NCBI GenBank assembly: GCA_051846895.1
Contig: JBPYCQ010000020.1
Coordinates: 1-45,223, forward strand
Direction of reading: 5' to 3'
DNA from: CALKAL01 sp051846895
Lineage (GTDB): Bacteria; Bacillota; Bacilli; Bacillales; Alkalibacillaceae
DNA: 45,223 nucleotides
The notes under the pieces were generated by a model. That model searched no databases and had not been told where the DNA came from. It saw nothing but the letters and a program-made list of their open reading frames with translations. Position 1 is the stretch's first letter; each line of letters starts with the position of its first letter. Both the position numbers and the translations under genes were made by a program. Below, piece after piece: positions 16,341 to 24,857 of the stretch.

Positions 16341-17545
16341 AATTTGGGTACCTCCTGTTTATTTTTTTCAACAGAAAAACCATTGAAATTAGCCCACGGA
16401 ATAGCTAACAACACCCAAAAGTGGCGCCAATGTAACGTGTCAATCACTAAACTATTTAAATAAAGGCCCATTAAACAGGAAGTACTTAATATGTATAAAT
16501 AATGGCGATTTCTAATTGTTAGATACAGTGAACGCCCCCAAGTTATGAAAAGAAAAGCAACTAAGATAATAAAACCTATAAACCCATTTTCACCCAAAAC
16601 TCTGACATAAAGGCTATGTGTTGAATAGTCTAATAGTCCCTCAGATTGTCCTGGTCCGCTTCCTAGTGGATTATTTTGAATGAGTTGAAGAGCATTTGAT
16701 TGGGTGGTAAATCGGTCTTCATCATACGACTGCAACTTGAAACGTTGCTCTAACATTTCACTTATAGTAGTATTTTTTAAGATCAAGCTCAAAAAAGCGA
16801 AGATTAAAAATATGATTAAACCTATGTATAATGTTCTTTTAATTATTTCTTTTCGTTCACCACCAAAGAAAATCCACATGCCGCTAAGAATACTAAAAGT
16901 TAACGCATAGTTCGCCCATGCTGCCCTAGAAAAACTTAAAACGATTGCGGCTGTAACTGTTATAAACATAAAAACCCATAGAAGCTTAACAATCCGGCCC
17001 CTCGATTTTTCAATAAACAAAAATGTAAATACTGCAACAGGTACTAAAAACGGTCCAAATACGTTAGGGTCTTTAAACAGCCCCTTAACTCTTCCCAAAT
17101 ACATATAACTTTCTGAATGAGGAATGATTTCAGCATATGCAAGAATACCTAAAATCGCTGAACTTAAACCTGCTAAAATATAGCCAAGCATAATGACGGT
17201 TCCAGCTCGTTCTTTAAATGAGTTTAATAAACCCGTGATTAAAAGCCATAATAAACATAAATAGAACGTGATTAAAAAGTAGCCCATTGAAGAAGGAAAA
17301 TCCTTCATGAAAAACATGGATAATAGGTTAGTTATTAAGAATAGCCAAATAAATAGCAGTGGAACAATCGTAGCTCGATTATAGGAAATGTAAGAGGAAA
17401 ATAAGCTAATAATTATTAAAAACACTACTAATATATCGAAGACTGCTGGCTCAATATTAACCCAACCGCTCAACGAAAAAGTAATAACTAATAATACTAG
17501 AAATAATCTCTCTCTTTGATTACCAAATCTTTTATTTAAGATCAT
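16337..17545 (-). CDS. O-antigen ligase/polymerase-type membrane protein (Wzy-like)
   Basis: Very hydrophobic protein of 402 residues with about 10-11 predicted helices and a large polar loop near residues 265-310 (with QSNALQLIQNNPLGSGPGQS and then HSLYVRVLGENG). That loop is typical of the O-antigen ligase/Wzy superfamily, where Arg, His and Gly-rich segments bind the lipid-linked donor. In a Gram-positive setting the likely role is polymerisation of repeat units outside the membrane. First gene of the leftward operon with the glycosyltransferase and deacetylase. ATG 17545 has GGGAG upstream. Confidence 0.85.
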   Translation of the reverse strand: MILNKRFGNQRERLFLVLLVITFSLSGWVNIEPAVFDILVVFLIIISLFSSYISYNRATIVPLLFIWLFLITNLLSMFFMKDFPSSMGYFLITFYLCLLWLLITGLLNSFKERAGTVIMLGYILAGLSSAILGILAYAEIIPHSESYMYLGRVKGLFKDPNVFGPFLVPVAVFTFLFIEKSRGRIVKLLWVFMFITVTAAIVLSFSRAAWANYALTFSILSGMWIFFGGERKEIIKRTLYIGLIIFLIFAFLSLILKNTTISEMLEQRFKLQSYDEDRFTTQSNALQLIQNNPLGSGPGQSEGLLDYSTHSLYVRVLGENGFIGFIILVAFLFITWGRSLYLTIRNRHYLYILSTSCLMGLYLNSLVIDTLHWRHFWVLLAIPWANFNGFSVEKNKQEVPKL

Positions 17546-17661
17546 CTCGCATCTCCCAAAAAGTCTCTTTCTACTAATGTATTTTCATTACTATGACACT
17601 AGTACTTTTTGTGCAGATAATATGACTCAAGTAAAGATTTATCATTATAAGATAAAAAAAA

Positions 17662-17683
17662 CACCCACATCTTATTGTGAGTG
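17662..17683 (-). terminator. Intrinsic terminator of the yczE-like gene
   Basis: On the minus strand CACTCACA and TGTGGGTG pair (with one G-U) around 6 nt and are followed by a run of eight Ts, 18 bp past the stop. Confidence 0.8.
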
Positions 17684-17701
17684 ATCGTCTTTATAAACTA
17701 T

Positions 17702-18340
17702 TTAACAGTCAGTAATAGGTGTTTGTGCCTTAGGTTTCAAAAAATACTCCAGCGCCTTTTTACATTGTGGAATAGAAAATCCCAAAATCGGTCCTAGAGT
17801 AAAGGCAATAATGACCGTACCTATTCCCACGGGGCCTCCTAATAGCCAACCAAAGATAAAAACAAGAACTTCGATACTATTTCTCACCTTTGGGATGCTC
17901 CAGCCTGTTTTTTCAACAAGCATTAACATGAAACTGTCTCTTGGTCCTGCACCAAAATCGGGAGAGACATATAACCCAATGCCATAAGCGATTAGTACAA
18001 TCCCGACGATAAATACAATGATTGCACCGACCAGACTGTCGACACTAGGAATAAGCCAATTAAAGAAATCAATAAATAATCCGATGAGTAGCATATTTAG
18101 AATAGCTCCAATTTTTGGCCATTGTTTATTAATAATTGATCCAATTAACAGGAGCAAACAGCCAACGATGATTGACCACGTACCAATGGTTAATCCTAGA
18201 TTTAAATATAATCCGTAATGGAAAACATCCCAAGGGCCAATTCCGAGTTGCTTTCCTTTGATTGTTAAAGAAATACCTAAGGCTAATACGATTAACCCCA
18301 AAATAAAAAAAGACCAGCGAAGGATCCATTCTTTTCTCAT
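17702..18340 (-). CDS. YczE/YyaS/YitT-family membrane protein
   Basis: Integral membrane protein of about 212 residues with five or so helices. The repeated pattern of a helix followed by GIGPWD near residue 35 and FGAGPRDSFM near 128 is characteristic of the YczE family. In B. subtilis YczE affects surfactin production, but the biochemical function is unknown. The frame extends to 18397. However, GGGGAG lies 8-10 nt before ATG 18340 (MRKEWILRW), so that start is chosen. It is monocistronic, with a terminator on either side. Confidence 0.88.
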   Translation of the reverse strand: MRKEWILRWSFFILGLIVLALGISLTIKGKQLGIGPWDVFHYGLYLNLGLTIGTWSIIVGCLLLLIGSIINKQWPKIGAILNMLLIGLFIDFFNWLIPSVDSLVGAIIVFIVGIVLIAYGIGLYVSPDFGAGPRDSFMLMLVEKTGWSIPKVRNSIEVLVFIFGWLLGGPVGIGTVIIAFTLGPILGFSIPQCKKALEYFLKPKAQTPITDC

Positions 18341-18405
18341 CGCAACTGCTCCCCTTGAGTAAATACTTATGTATATGACACTAACCAAATATAACATAAA
18401 AACGT

Positions 18406-18436
18406 AAAAAAGAGGAGAGTTTAGCTCCTCTTTTTT
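18406..18436. terminator. Terminator overlapping the end of the hydroxyacyl-CoA dehydrogenase gene
   Basis: A perfect 12-bp stem AAAAAAGAGGAG / CTCCTCTTTTTT with a 7-nt loop. Its A and T ends allow termination on both strands. The stem includes two bases of the dehydrogenase stop codon. Confidence 0.85.
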
Positions 18437-19331
18437 AAGGCTTTAAAAAGTCCGGGTCTTCATAAGAAGGGTTAGGATATTTGTAAAAACCTTCACCAGT
18501 TGCAACACCTAATTTCCCTTTATCAAGAAATTCCCTTTTTAAATAATCGGCAATTTCTTGCGCGAGTTCATCGCCTTCTTTTGCTTTAGAAGAAAGAATA
18601 TTGTAAGGTGTTGTAATGCCTATTATATCTAAAAATCCAAATGGGCCTTTCGGTGCTCCTGTAGCTACCATCCATGTTTTATCAATCGTTTCAGCATCTG
18701 CAATTCCCTTAACTAACAGCATTTGCCCCGCATTCAAGAATGGAACGAGTAAGCTATTTAAAATATAACCAGGCTGTTCCTTATGAATTGGAAGGGCAAC
18801 CATTCCAATTGCTTTAGCAAATTCAATGACCTCATCAAATACTTGCGGGTCTGTACCTGGGTGCTTCATGATTTCAGCCGTATTATTTTTCCAAATTTCA
18901 TTAGCGAAGTGAAGAGCTAAAAACTTCTCAGGACGCCCAGTTGCTTCAGCAAACTGACTCGGGAGTAAGGTCGATGAATTTGTTGCAAATATCGTTCTTT
19001 CTGGTGCGACACTACCTAAATTTTTATAAAAATCGGTTTTTATATCTACAACTTCTGGTACCGCTTCAATGACTAAATCGGCATCACTAACCGCTGCTTG
19101 TAAATCTGAATGAAAAGAAAGACGATTATACGCTTCCGTTACTTCTTGTTCTGATGCATTCAAATCCTCCTGATAACGCTTCATTAATGTCTTAAACCGT
19201 TCTTTCGCTTTTTCCAACGCCTCATCGTTAATGTCATACACCGACACATTAAAACCTTTATAAGCAGTTTGGAATGCAATTTGACTCCCTAATACACCAC
19301 TTCCTGCTACTGTTACGTTTTTATAGTTCAT
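18435..19331 (-). CDS. 3-hydroxyacyl-CoA dehydrogenase family protein
   Basis: NAD-dependent dehydrogenase of about 298 residues with the two-domain layout of short 3-hydroxyacyl-/3-hydroxybutyryl-CoA dehydrogenases: Rossmann motif GSGVLGSQIA at the N-terminus, EAVPE near residue 90, NSSTL near 118, then the helical C-terminal domain with GPFGFLDIIG and the ending GEGFYKY. The usual HFFNP catalytic His segment is replaced by LHFANEIW, so substrate range may differ from classical beta-oxidation enzymes. ATG 19331 has AAAGGAG at a good distance, whereas ATG 19337 is too close. It stands alone. Confidence 0.88.
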   Translation of the reverse strand: MNYKNVTVAGSGVLGSQIAFQTAYKGFNVSVYDINDEALEKAKERFKTLMKRYQEDLNASEQEVTEAYNRLSFHSDLQAAVSDADLVIEAVPEVVDIKTDFYKNLGSVAPERTIFATNSSTLLPSQFAEATGRPEKFLALHFANEIWKNNTAEIMKHPGTDPQVFDEVIEFAKAIGMVALPIHKEQPGYILNSLLVPFLNAGQMLLVKGIADAETIDKTWMVATGAPKGPFGFLDIIGITTPYNILSSKAKEGDELAQEIADYLKREFLDKGKLGVATGEGFYKYPNPSYEDPDFLKP

Positions 19332-19458
19332 TATCATTCTCCTTTTGTTAGTCTAAGTCTTCCATATTTTTGATTACTTTGGATAATTTATTCTGTTAAT
19401 TTATTCAAAAAAGGACAGCTCTCATTAATGAGCTGCCCTAATTAAGTACACTCGTTTT

Positions 19459-19626
19459 TTTGGACAATTGCACTTCACCTTTGAACAATCACAACCCAAG
19501 TTTGAACAATTACACCTCGTCTTTGAACAATTACTCCTAATCTTTGAACAATCGCAACTCTAATTTGAACAATTACACCCCATCTTTGAACAATCGCAAA
19601 CCTACTTTGAACAATCCACCTTTTTA
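19459..19626. repeat. Intergenic tandem array of degenerate 21-bp repeats (array B)
   Basis: Eight units beginning TTTGAACAAT (first one TTTGGACAAT) start at 19459, 19480, 19501, 19522, 19543, 19564, 19585 and 19606, an exact 21-bp step. The first ten bases are nearly invariant; the other eleven vary, with a rough consensus YACACCTCATC. The array fills most of the gap between the hydroxyacyl-CoA dehydrogenase and mqo genes, in front of the dehydrogenase and behind mqo. It shares the period but not the sequence of array A. No gene or ribosome site is seen in it. Confidence 0.85.
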
Positions 19627-19638
19627 TTGCACAAAAAA

Positions 19639-19664
19639 ATCCAACAGCTCTTAAGCCATTGGAT
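19639..19664 (-). terminator. Terminator of mqo
   Basis: On the minus strand ATCCAA and TTGGAT flank a 14-nt loop and are preceded by an A-run and followed by seven Ts, 20 bp past the mqo stop. Confidence 0.65.
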
Positions 19665-19683
19665 CCTTTTTTTATTATAAAAT

Positions 19684-21186
19684 CTAATTACTAGTTACCG
19701 ATTCTTTTTTTGTGAAACCTAACGTCTCCGAAGTTAATGCATTGATCTCTTGGAAAATTTCAGGGTTTTCAGAAAGCGAAATACCGTATGATGGTACCAT
19801 CTCTTTTATTTTTTCTTCCCAGTCCTTCATTTGTTCTGGGAAACATCTTTCAAGAACTTCAAGCATGACATGAACTGCCGTTGATGCGCCCGGTGAAGCA
19901 CCAAGCAAGGCTGCGATTGAGCCATCTTCGCTTGTGACAACCTCTGTTCCGAATTGAAGCATTCCTAGGCCGTCTTCTGTATCTTTAATGACTTGAACAC
20001 GTTGGCCCGCGACAACTATATCCCACTCTTCATCTTTAGCGTTTGGTATAAATTCTCGTAATTCATCCATCCGCTTCTCATGTGATAACATCACTTGCTG
20101 AATCAAATATTTAGTTAGCTTCATTTCTTTCATACCCGCAGCTAACATTGTAAATAGATTATTCGGTTTTACCGAGCCTACAAGGTCAAAATTTGAACCC
20201 GTTTTCAAGAATTTAGGTGAGAAGCCAGCAAACGGTCCGAATAATAATGACTTCTTATTATCAATGAACCGCGTATCAAGATGTGGTACAGACATCGGTG
20301 GTGCACCAACTTTGGCTTTTCCGTATACTTTTGCATGATGTTGCTCCACCACTTCTGGATTATTACAAACTAGGAACAACCCACTAACCGGGAATCCGCC
20401 AATATGTTTCGACTCAGGAATACCTGTCTTTTGTAATAAAGGTAAACTTCCTCCACCTGCACCAATAAAAATGAATTTCGCTTTATGATGAGTTACACGA
20501 CCACTCACCAGGTTGATCACTTTTACTTCCCACATATCATCATTCGTACGATAAATATCTAGAACACTATGATTATAGTTTACTTCGACATGCTGCTCCT
20601 TTAAATGTTCAAATAACACACGCGTTAAAGCGCCAAAGTTAACATCCGTTCCCGAGTCAATCTTCGTCGCAGCAATCGGTTCATTTACTTGACGGTCATT
20701 CATGATAAGTGGAATCCATTCTTTTAACTTTTCAGGATCATCTGAAAATTCCATCCCTTGGAATAATGGATTGTCTATCAACGTCTCATAACGTTTTTTA
20801 AGAAAAGTGACATTGTCTTTTCCTTGAACTAAACTCATATGAGGTAATGGCATAATGAATTCTTCCGGATGGCTAATTAAATTACTTTTCACTAAATAAG
20901 ACCAAAACTGTTTAGAGACTTGAAATTGCTCATTCACTCTAACAGCTTTACTAATATCGATTGAGCCATCAGATTTTTCGGTAGTATAGTTAAGCTCACA
21001 TAATGCAGAATGCCCCGTTCCCGCATTATTCCACTCATTAGAACTTTCCTCTCCCGGCTTATCAAGCTTTTCAAACACTTTGATTTCCCAGTCTGGTGCC
21101 AATTCCTTTATGATTGACCCTAAAGTGGCACTCATAATTCCAGCACCAATTAAAATCACATCTGAACTTCCCTGTATGTCGTTCAT
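19684..21186 (-). CDS. mqo: Malate:quinone oxidoreductase
   Basis: FAD-dependent, membrane-associated enzyme that oxidises malate to oxaloacetate and passes electrons to quinone, replacing or complementing soluble malate dehydrogenase in the TCA cycle. The 500-residue length is normal. It has the FAD motif ILIGAGIMSATLG near residue 11, then EWNNAGTGHSALCELNYT near 50, and conserved FIFIGAGGGSLPLLQKTGIPES with GGFPVSG near 245-270. The C-terminal GASPGASTAVHVMLEVLE is also family-typical. The ribosome site is GGAAGGGTT. It is monocistronic. Confidence 0.96.
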   Translation of the reverse strand: MNDIQGSSDVILIGAGIMSATLGSIIKELAPDWEIKVFEKLDKPGEESSNEWNNAGTGHSALCELNYTTEKSDGSIDISKAVRVNEQFQVSKQFWSYLVKSNLISHPEEFIMPLPHMSLVQGKDNVTFLKKRYETLIDNPLFQGMEFSDDPEKLKEWIPLIMNDRQVNEPIAATKIDSGTDVNFGALTRVLFEHLKEQHVEVNYNHSVLDIYRTNDDMWEVKVINLVSGRVTHHKAKFIFIGAGGGSLPLLQKTGIPESKHIGGFPVSGLFLVCNNPEVVEQHHAKVYGKAKVGAPPMSVPHLDTRFIDNKKSLLFGPFAGFSPKFLKTGSNFDLVGSVKPNNLFTMLAAGMKEMKLTKYLIQQVMLSHEKRMDELREFIPNAKDEEWDIVVAGQRVQVIKDTEDGLGMLQFGTEVVTSEDGSIAALLGASPGASTAVHVMLEVLERCFPEQMKDWEEKIKEMVPSYGISLSENPEIFQEINALTSETLGFTKKESVTSN

Positions 21187-21512
21187 AATAACCCTTCCTT
21201 ATCCCCTTAAATTTACAAAAAAAAAGAGTGGTACGTCTTAATGAATATAATTATAATTAGTGTAATCTCTATATATTATATATGATAATTTATTCTTATT
21301 AGATATACTATTATAATATTATTATATACTATTTAAATCTGGTAATAAAGTGGTAAGTTATGCACTTCACAATAAGAAAATAATAGTAGTTTATTATAAT
21401 TTCTATGTCATTTCAATGGGAAAATTCAGTGATTAAGAGATTAAGAGACTGTATGATGAAATAATTAAACACGACGTATAACACCACTTATGCGCGAGAG
21501 GAAGAAAATTAA
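21187..21512. other. AT-rich divergent intergenic region (mqo / GNAT)
   Basis: The 326-bp gap is extremely AT-rich, with near-palindromic TATA-type stretches around 21270-21330. It must hold the mqo promoter (leftward) and perhaps that of the acetyltransferase (rightward). Many TATAAT-like strings occur, so no single promoter can be chosen. No gene is visible. Confidence 0.6.
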
Positions 21513-21956
21513 ATGCTACATTTAAAAACAATAACAAAAGATAATTGGATTAAAGCCATATCATTAAAAGTTCGTGATGATCAGAAGAATTTTATTGCGT
21601 CTAACGCGATTTCGTTAGCGCAACTAAACTTCCTTGAAAACTTTCATGCAAAAGGGATTTACTTTAATGATGAAATGGTTGGCTTCACACTTTATGGTAT
21701 AGATGAAGACGACGGAGAATATTGGATATATCGCATGATGATTGATCAAAAACATCAAGGAAAAGGATACGGCAAAAAGGCAGTAGAACTTATTATCGAA
21801 GACATTAGAAAAATAAAAGAAGACCGCCATCAGACAATCACTCTTTCCTACGAACCAACAAATACACACGCCAAACAAGTCTACGAGAAAGCAGGCTTCC
21901 AAGAAGTTGACGGCCTAATTATCGAAGGCGAGCAAGTATCGCGATTTACGTTTTAA
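21513..21956 (+). CDS. GNAT acetyltransferase, spermidine/spermine N-acetyltransferase-like (BltD-like)
   Basis: A 147-residue GNAT-fold acetyltransferase that would use acetyl-CoA to acetylate an amine. The acetyl-CoA loop is QGKGYGKKAV (about residues 87-96), followed by the usual THAKQVYEKAGF helix. The order VGFTLYGIDEDDGEYWIYRMMID then the loop resembles BltD/PaiA-type polyamine acetyltransferases of Bacillus, so a polyamine substrate is plausible but not shown. The ribosome site is GAGAGGAAG before ATG 21513. Confidence 0.85.
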   Translation: MLHLKTITKDNWIKAISLKVRDDQKNFIASNAISLAQLNFLENFHAKGIYFNDEMVGFTLYGIDEDDGEYWIYRMMIDQKHQGKGYGKKAVELIIEDIRKIKEDRHQTITLSYEPTNTHAKQVYEKAGFQEVDGLIIEGEQVSRFTF

Positions 21957-22042
21957 CTAAACAGCTGTTTTTAATGAATTTTTTGAAGAAATGAAGTATG
22001 AGTGTCACCTAATAAGTTGAATGGACTTGAATGATGCCAAAT

Positions 22043-22068
22043 GCGGAGAAACATTTCAATTTCTCCGC
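22043..22068. terminator. Hairpin between GNAT and zinc-ribbon genes
   Basis: A perfect 9-bp stem GCGGAGAAA / TTTCTCCGC with an 8-nt loop lies between two convergent genes. The following T content is modest, so it is a fair but not strong terminator. Confidence 0.6.
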
Positions 22069-22089
22069 GTTTATTATATCTGTCCAGTT

Positions 22090-22296
22090 CTATCCTCCAA
22101 AAAAGAAATCAATAACGTTGGAAGCTGTACTTGTATCTTTATTGTAGAACTCAGAATAACCACAATTCTTACAATAAACAACTAAAAATTTATTATGCTG
22201 AATATCAAACATTTTTGATAAACCCGTACCTGTTGTTGCAACTTCTTTCGTTGCCGCATTAGTGCTTCCACATTTAATACACCCACGATCAGCCAT
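22090..22296 (-). CDS. Small zinc-ribbon protein (DUF2082-like)
   Basis: A 68-residue protein with two Cys pairs, CIKCG at residues 6-10 and CKNCG at 43-47, forming a zinc ribbon. The segment GTGLSKMFDIQHNKFLVVY between them and the GG-ending tail match the short Zn-ribbon proteins annotated as DUF2082 nucleic-acid-binding proteins. The function is unknown. A GGGGGAAT ribosome site precedes ATG 22296. It is probably monocistronic. Confidence 0.85.
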   Translation of the reverse strand: MADRGCIKCGSTNAATKEVATTGTGLSKMFDIQHNKFLVVYCKNCGYSEFYNKDTSTASNVIDFFFGG

Positions 22297-22410
22297 ATTA
22301 ATTCCCCCTTTGTATAATACTATTAGTTAAATTATAACATATTACCCAAATTCAACAGGTGAGTAATTAACAACTTTATCATTGACCGAAATAATAAAAA
22401 CGATTACTTT

Positions 22411-22848
22411 CTAATCAATTATTTTAAGATCTGCTTCCCTTATCGACTTACCAGTAATCTCAAAGAAATATACTTTGTTTGGTGCTAATTCAATTGTCAT
22501 CTTCTTTAATGGGTATTTATTTTTCTCTTTATCTAGCAATACAAAATTAAATGTTTTGTTTCCTACTAAGTTAAAATCCTCCTGATCAATGTATTCCATC
22601 CTAAGTGTGTCGCCTTTTTTTATTAGAGAACCATCAGCATTAATTATGCCGCCAGAGGTTCTTTCAGTACTTATTTCCAACGAATAAAAATCGAAATTAC
22701 CATTGTTTTTAATACTTAAAATCATACTGTTCTCTTTCGGTTGTATGGATTTTTCCGTACAAGCGGATAATACTAACAAAGCTGACATTGATAAAAGTAA
22801 TAATCTCTTCAGACAATCACCCAAATGTAGGATTTTCTCTCGTTCCAT
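22411..22848 (-). CDS. Putative small lipoprotein of unknown function
   Basis: A 145-residue protein with a hydrophobic export segment LLLLSMSALLVLSAC and a lipobox ending at Cys 30, so it should be lipid-anchored outside the membrane. The mature part looks like a single beta-sandwich-type domain, with no recognised motif. The frame opens at 22857, but AGAGGTG lies 6 nt before ATG 22848 (MEREKIL), which is favoured. The n-region before the hydrophobic stretch is unusually long for a lipoprotein (about 15 residues), so a further downstream start cannot be excluded. No partner gene is obvious. Confidence 0.7.
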   Translation of the reverse strand: MEREKILHLGDCLKRLLLLSMSALLVLSACTEKSIQPKENSMILSIKNNGNFDFYSLEISTERTSGGIINADGSLIKKGDTLRMEYIDQEDFNLVGNKTFNFVLLDKEKNKYPLKKMTIELAPNKVYFFEITGKSIREADLKIID

Positions 22849-23039
22849 GTAAAGCACCTCTCTTTTTATTATTACTGCTATTTTAACATATATTTATCGT
22901 AATTCAATAAAAATATATCATAATTTAATATAAAATCATTGAAATGTAACGACTCACGCAAGTCATTGTCTTGAAGCGTATGTTAGAATTATATAATAAA
23001 TTAAAGTTTATTTTACTTTTTTAGAAACGAGTGAATCAT

Positions 23040-23195
23040 ATGAGATGTGGAGCTAAATGCTTTATCGTGGAGTTGGAAGTTGATGGAGAAAGGCAATCTA
23101 AACAAATTATTGCCAGAACCCCGGCTGAAGCAAGAAAAAATGTTCGGAGAAAACTTGGATCAAAGACTAAAATCTTTTCGGTACGTAAGAATTAA
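23040..23195 (+). CDS. Small basic protein, 51 residues, unknown function
   Basis: A short open frame from ATG 23040 to TAA 23193-23195 encodes MRCGAKCFIVELEVDGERQS, then a basic helix-like stretch (ARTPAEARKNVRRKLGSKTK) and FSVRK. Two cysteines near the start (3 and 7) and a net positive charge stand out. The ribosome site is only GAGTGA. Codon use is normal for the region, and a good terminator follows within 15 bp, which supports a real gene. I do not recognise the family. It is flanked by divergent and convergent minus-strand genes. Confidence 0.6.
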   Translation: MRCGAKCFIVELEVDGERQSKQIIARTPAEARKNVRRKLGSKTKIFSVRKN

Positions 23196-23208
23196 AATTA
23201 AACAAAAA

Positions 23209-23239
23209 AAAGGATGAAACAAAAAATGTCTCACCCTTT
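23209..23239 (-). terminator. Terminator of the DUF378 gene (also ends the 51-residue ORF)
   Basis: A 13-bp stem with two G-U pairs (minus strand AAAGGGTGAGACA / TGTTTCATCCTTT, 5-nt loop) is followed on the minus strand by eight Ts, 10 bp past the stop of the DUF378 gene. Confidence 0.85.
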
Positions 23240-23248
23240 AGAATTTCA

Positions 23249-23518
23249 TTATTCTCTAAAATCTGTTGGGTCCGTTTCTTCGGAAAACTCTGTTGCATAG
23301 TTGACATTGCGAACGTATTCTTCACGATCTGAAACAAATAAAAGAGAGATACAAATTAAACCACTTATTCCAACTAAACTGTAAATAACTCTAGATAAAG
23401 CAGCGTCTTGTCCACCAAATAATGTTGCGACTAAATCAAAATCAAAAAATCCGATTAATCCCCAGTTGATTGCTCCAATTATTACTAAAGCTAACGCTAT
23501 CTTACGCAAAGCACCCAT
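23249..23518 (-). CDS. DUF378-family small membrane protein
   Basis: An 89-residue protein with two membrane helices (about 7-28 and 43-63). The segment ALALVIIGAINWGLIGFFDFDLVATLFGG is split here as INWGLIGFFDFDLVATLFGG, the hallmark of DUF378 proteins. The acidic C-terminal tail is extra to the core domain. The function is unknown. AAGGAGGTGT is an almost perfect ribosome site before ATG 23518. Confidence 0.9.
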   Translation of the reverse strand: MGALRKIALALVIIGAINWGLIGFFDFDLVATLFGGQDAALSRVIYSLVGISGLICISLLFVSDREEYVRNVNYATEFSEETDPTDFRE

Positions 23519-23699
23519 AGATCACACCTCCTTGTTACTATCTTTTGTAAAAAATAAAGTTTTATAATAATTTATCACCAATTGTTTTTTCATGAATAAC
23601 CTCATTTGTTATCATGCGTCATTACAAAAAATATAATCACCGGACTGAAGGAAACAATTTCAAGTATTATAATGAGGTACAAACAAATTAAAAACAAAA

Positions 23700-23733
23700 A
23701 GCGCAGCGAAACAAATATTTGTTCCACTGCGCT
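23700..23733 (-). terminator. Intrinsic terminator of the DoxX-like gene
   Basis: A 15-bp stem with two G-U pairs and a 4-nt loop; on the minus strand it ends with GCGCT followed by TTTTTGTTTTT. It lies only 5 bp after the stop codon. Confidence 0.85.
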
Positions 23734-23738
23734 CTTTA

Positions 23739-24113
23739 TTATTTTGGGCTCGGCTTTCTCTCTAACAACCTTAAAAAATTTTGTCTATAGAAATAAAGTA
23801 AATAACCATGAGTTAGTACTAATAAAATGGCTAAAGGTAGTAAAGAATAATCAAGAAACAAATGCAGTAATAAGATATTAGTAACTATAGGCAGTAATAT
23901 GGCAATGGCTAATTGAATAAACTGATTAGATAAAAGCAATATTCCACAAAAAATTTCTAAAGATTTTTCTATAACCAATAAATATTTGAACTCAAATAAC
24001 GCCATCGCCTCAGGACTTGTCACAATAAATGGTTCAAGTCCAAAAATGACAAAATACCCATTGATTCCCGCCGCTAAAAAAATGATTCCTAAAAACAATC
24101 TACAAACGTGCAT
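23739..24113 (-). CDS. DoxX-like small membrane protein
   Basis: A 124-residue protein with four hydrophobic helices. The N-terminal pattern RLFLGIIFLAAGINGYFVIFG is that of DoxX/DoxD-like proteins, whose exact function is open. ATG 24113 has AGAGGA only 3 nt upstream. A much better site GAGGAGG lies 7 nt before an in-frame CTG at 24128, so the protein may start five residues earlier on a rare CTG codon. The 225-bp gap upstream holds no gene. Confidence 0.75.
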   Translation of the reverse strand: MHVCRLFLGIIFLAAGINGYFVIFGLEPFIVTSPEAMALFEFKYLLVIEKSLEIFCGILLLSNQFIQLAIAILLPIVTNILLLHLFLDYSLLPLAILLVLTHGYLLYFYRQNFLRLLERKPSPK

Positions 24114-24338
24114 TAATCCTCTGGACAGGTTAATTCCTCCTCAATTATCAACCTTGAAAACTTGAAACCGACTAGCACTTTTACTCCGTTAAACTACTTT
24201 CGATTTACCCACCCTAATAATGACTTGGTTCTGACAGTTCCCTCATTTATCAATCTGAAATTCACTTGAAATGTTATAGTCCCAATTATTACATTCGCTT
24301 AAAACATTAGAAAACCTTCTATTTAATAATAAGCCTTT

Positions 24339-24572
24339 TTATTTAACACACTTGTCTCTTAGTAATAAATAAGTAATGATACCAATTGGTCCTGTAAGAA
24401 CTGTTAACAAAACAAAAACAAATATAAAAATACCTCTTACATAGTATTTCTCAGCGCTATAGTACACCCAGATTCCTAAAACTAAAAAGATTAACCACAT
24501 TAAAATCAATACTGGTGTATACCCTGTAATATCATCCAACGAAAGTCTTCTAGTTATTGACCATCCTGACAT
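24339..24572 (-). CDS. Small two-helix membrane protein, unknown function
   Basis: A 77-residue protein with two membrane helices (about 19-40 and 46-70) ending in LLRDKCVK. The layout, with a GPIGIITYLLLR ending, recalls PLDc_N-type short membrane proteins, but the usual signature is not clear. A strong AAGGAGG ribosome site before ATG 24572 supports expression. The upstream gap (24573-24857) is AT-rich without a gene; a small hairpin AAGGAGT/ACTCCTT at 24824-24842 followed by Ts is the only structure. Confidence 0.7.
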   Translation of the reverse strand: MSGWSITRRLSLDDITGYTPVLILMWLIFLVLGIWVYYSAEKYYVRGIFIFVFVLLTVLTGPIGIITYLLLRDKCVK

Positions 24573-24857
24573 TGCTCGGATTCCTCCTTAACATGTAACA
24601 ACAAGTTGACTTCTTCACGGTTTGTCCCAAGGGATCAAATATATATAAGAACCAACTGATATATCGCAACACAAAACCCTAAAATGCCCTTTATATATCC
24701 CCACCGTGTAAGAAATTATATTATTATGTCTCTCACTAATCATGTTGTCACTTTAAGTCATTTATTCCTTCTAGTTTTCTGTCACGATCATTGTTGTGTA
24801 AAAAAGTCCTTAGTTCATTTGATAAGGAGTCACCTACTCCTTTTTCGTTGATATTTG

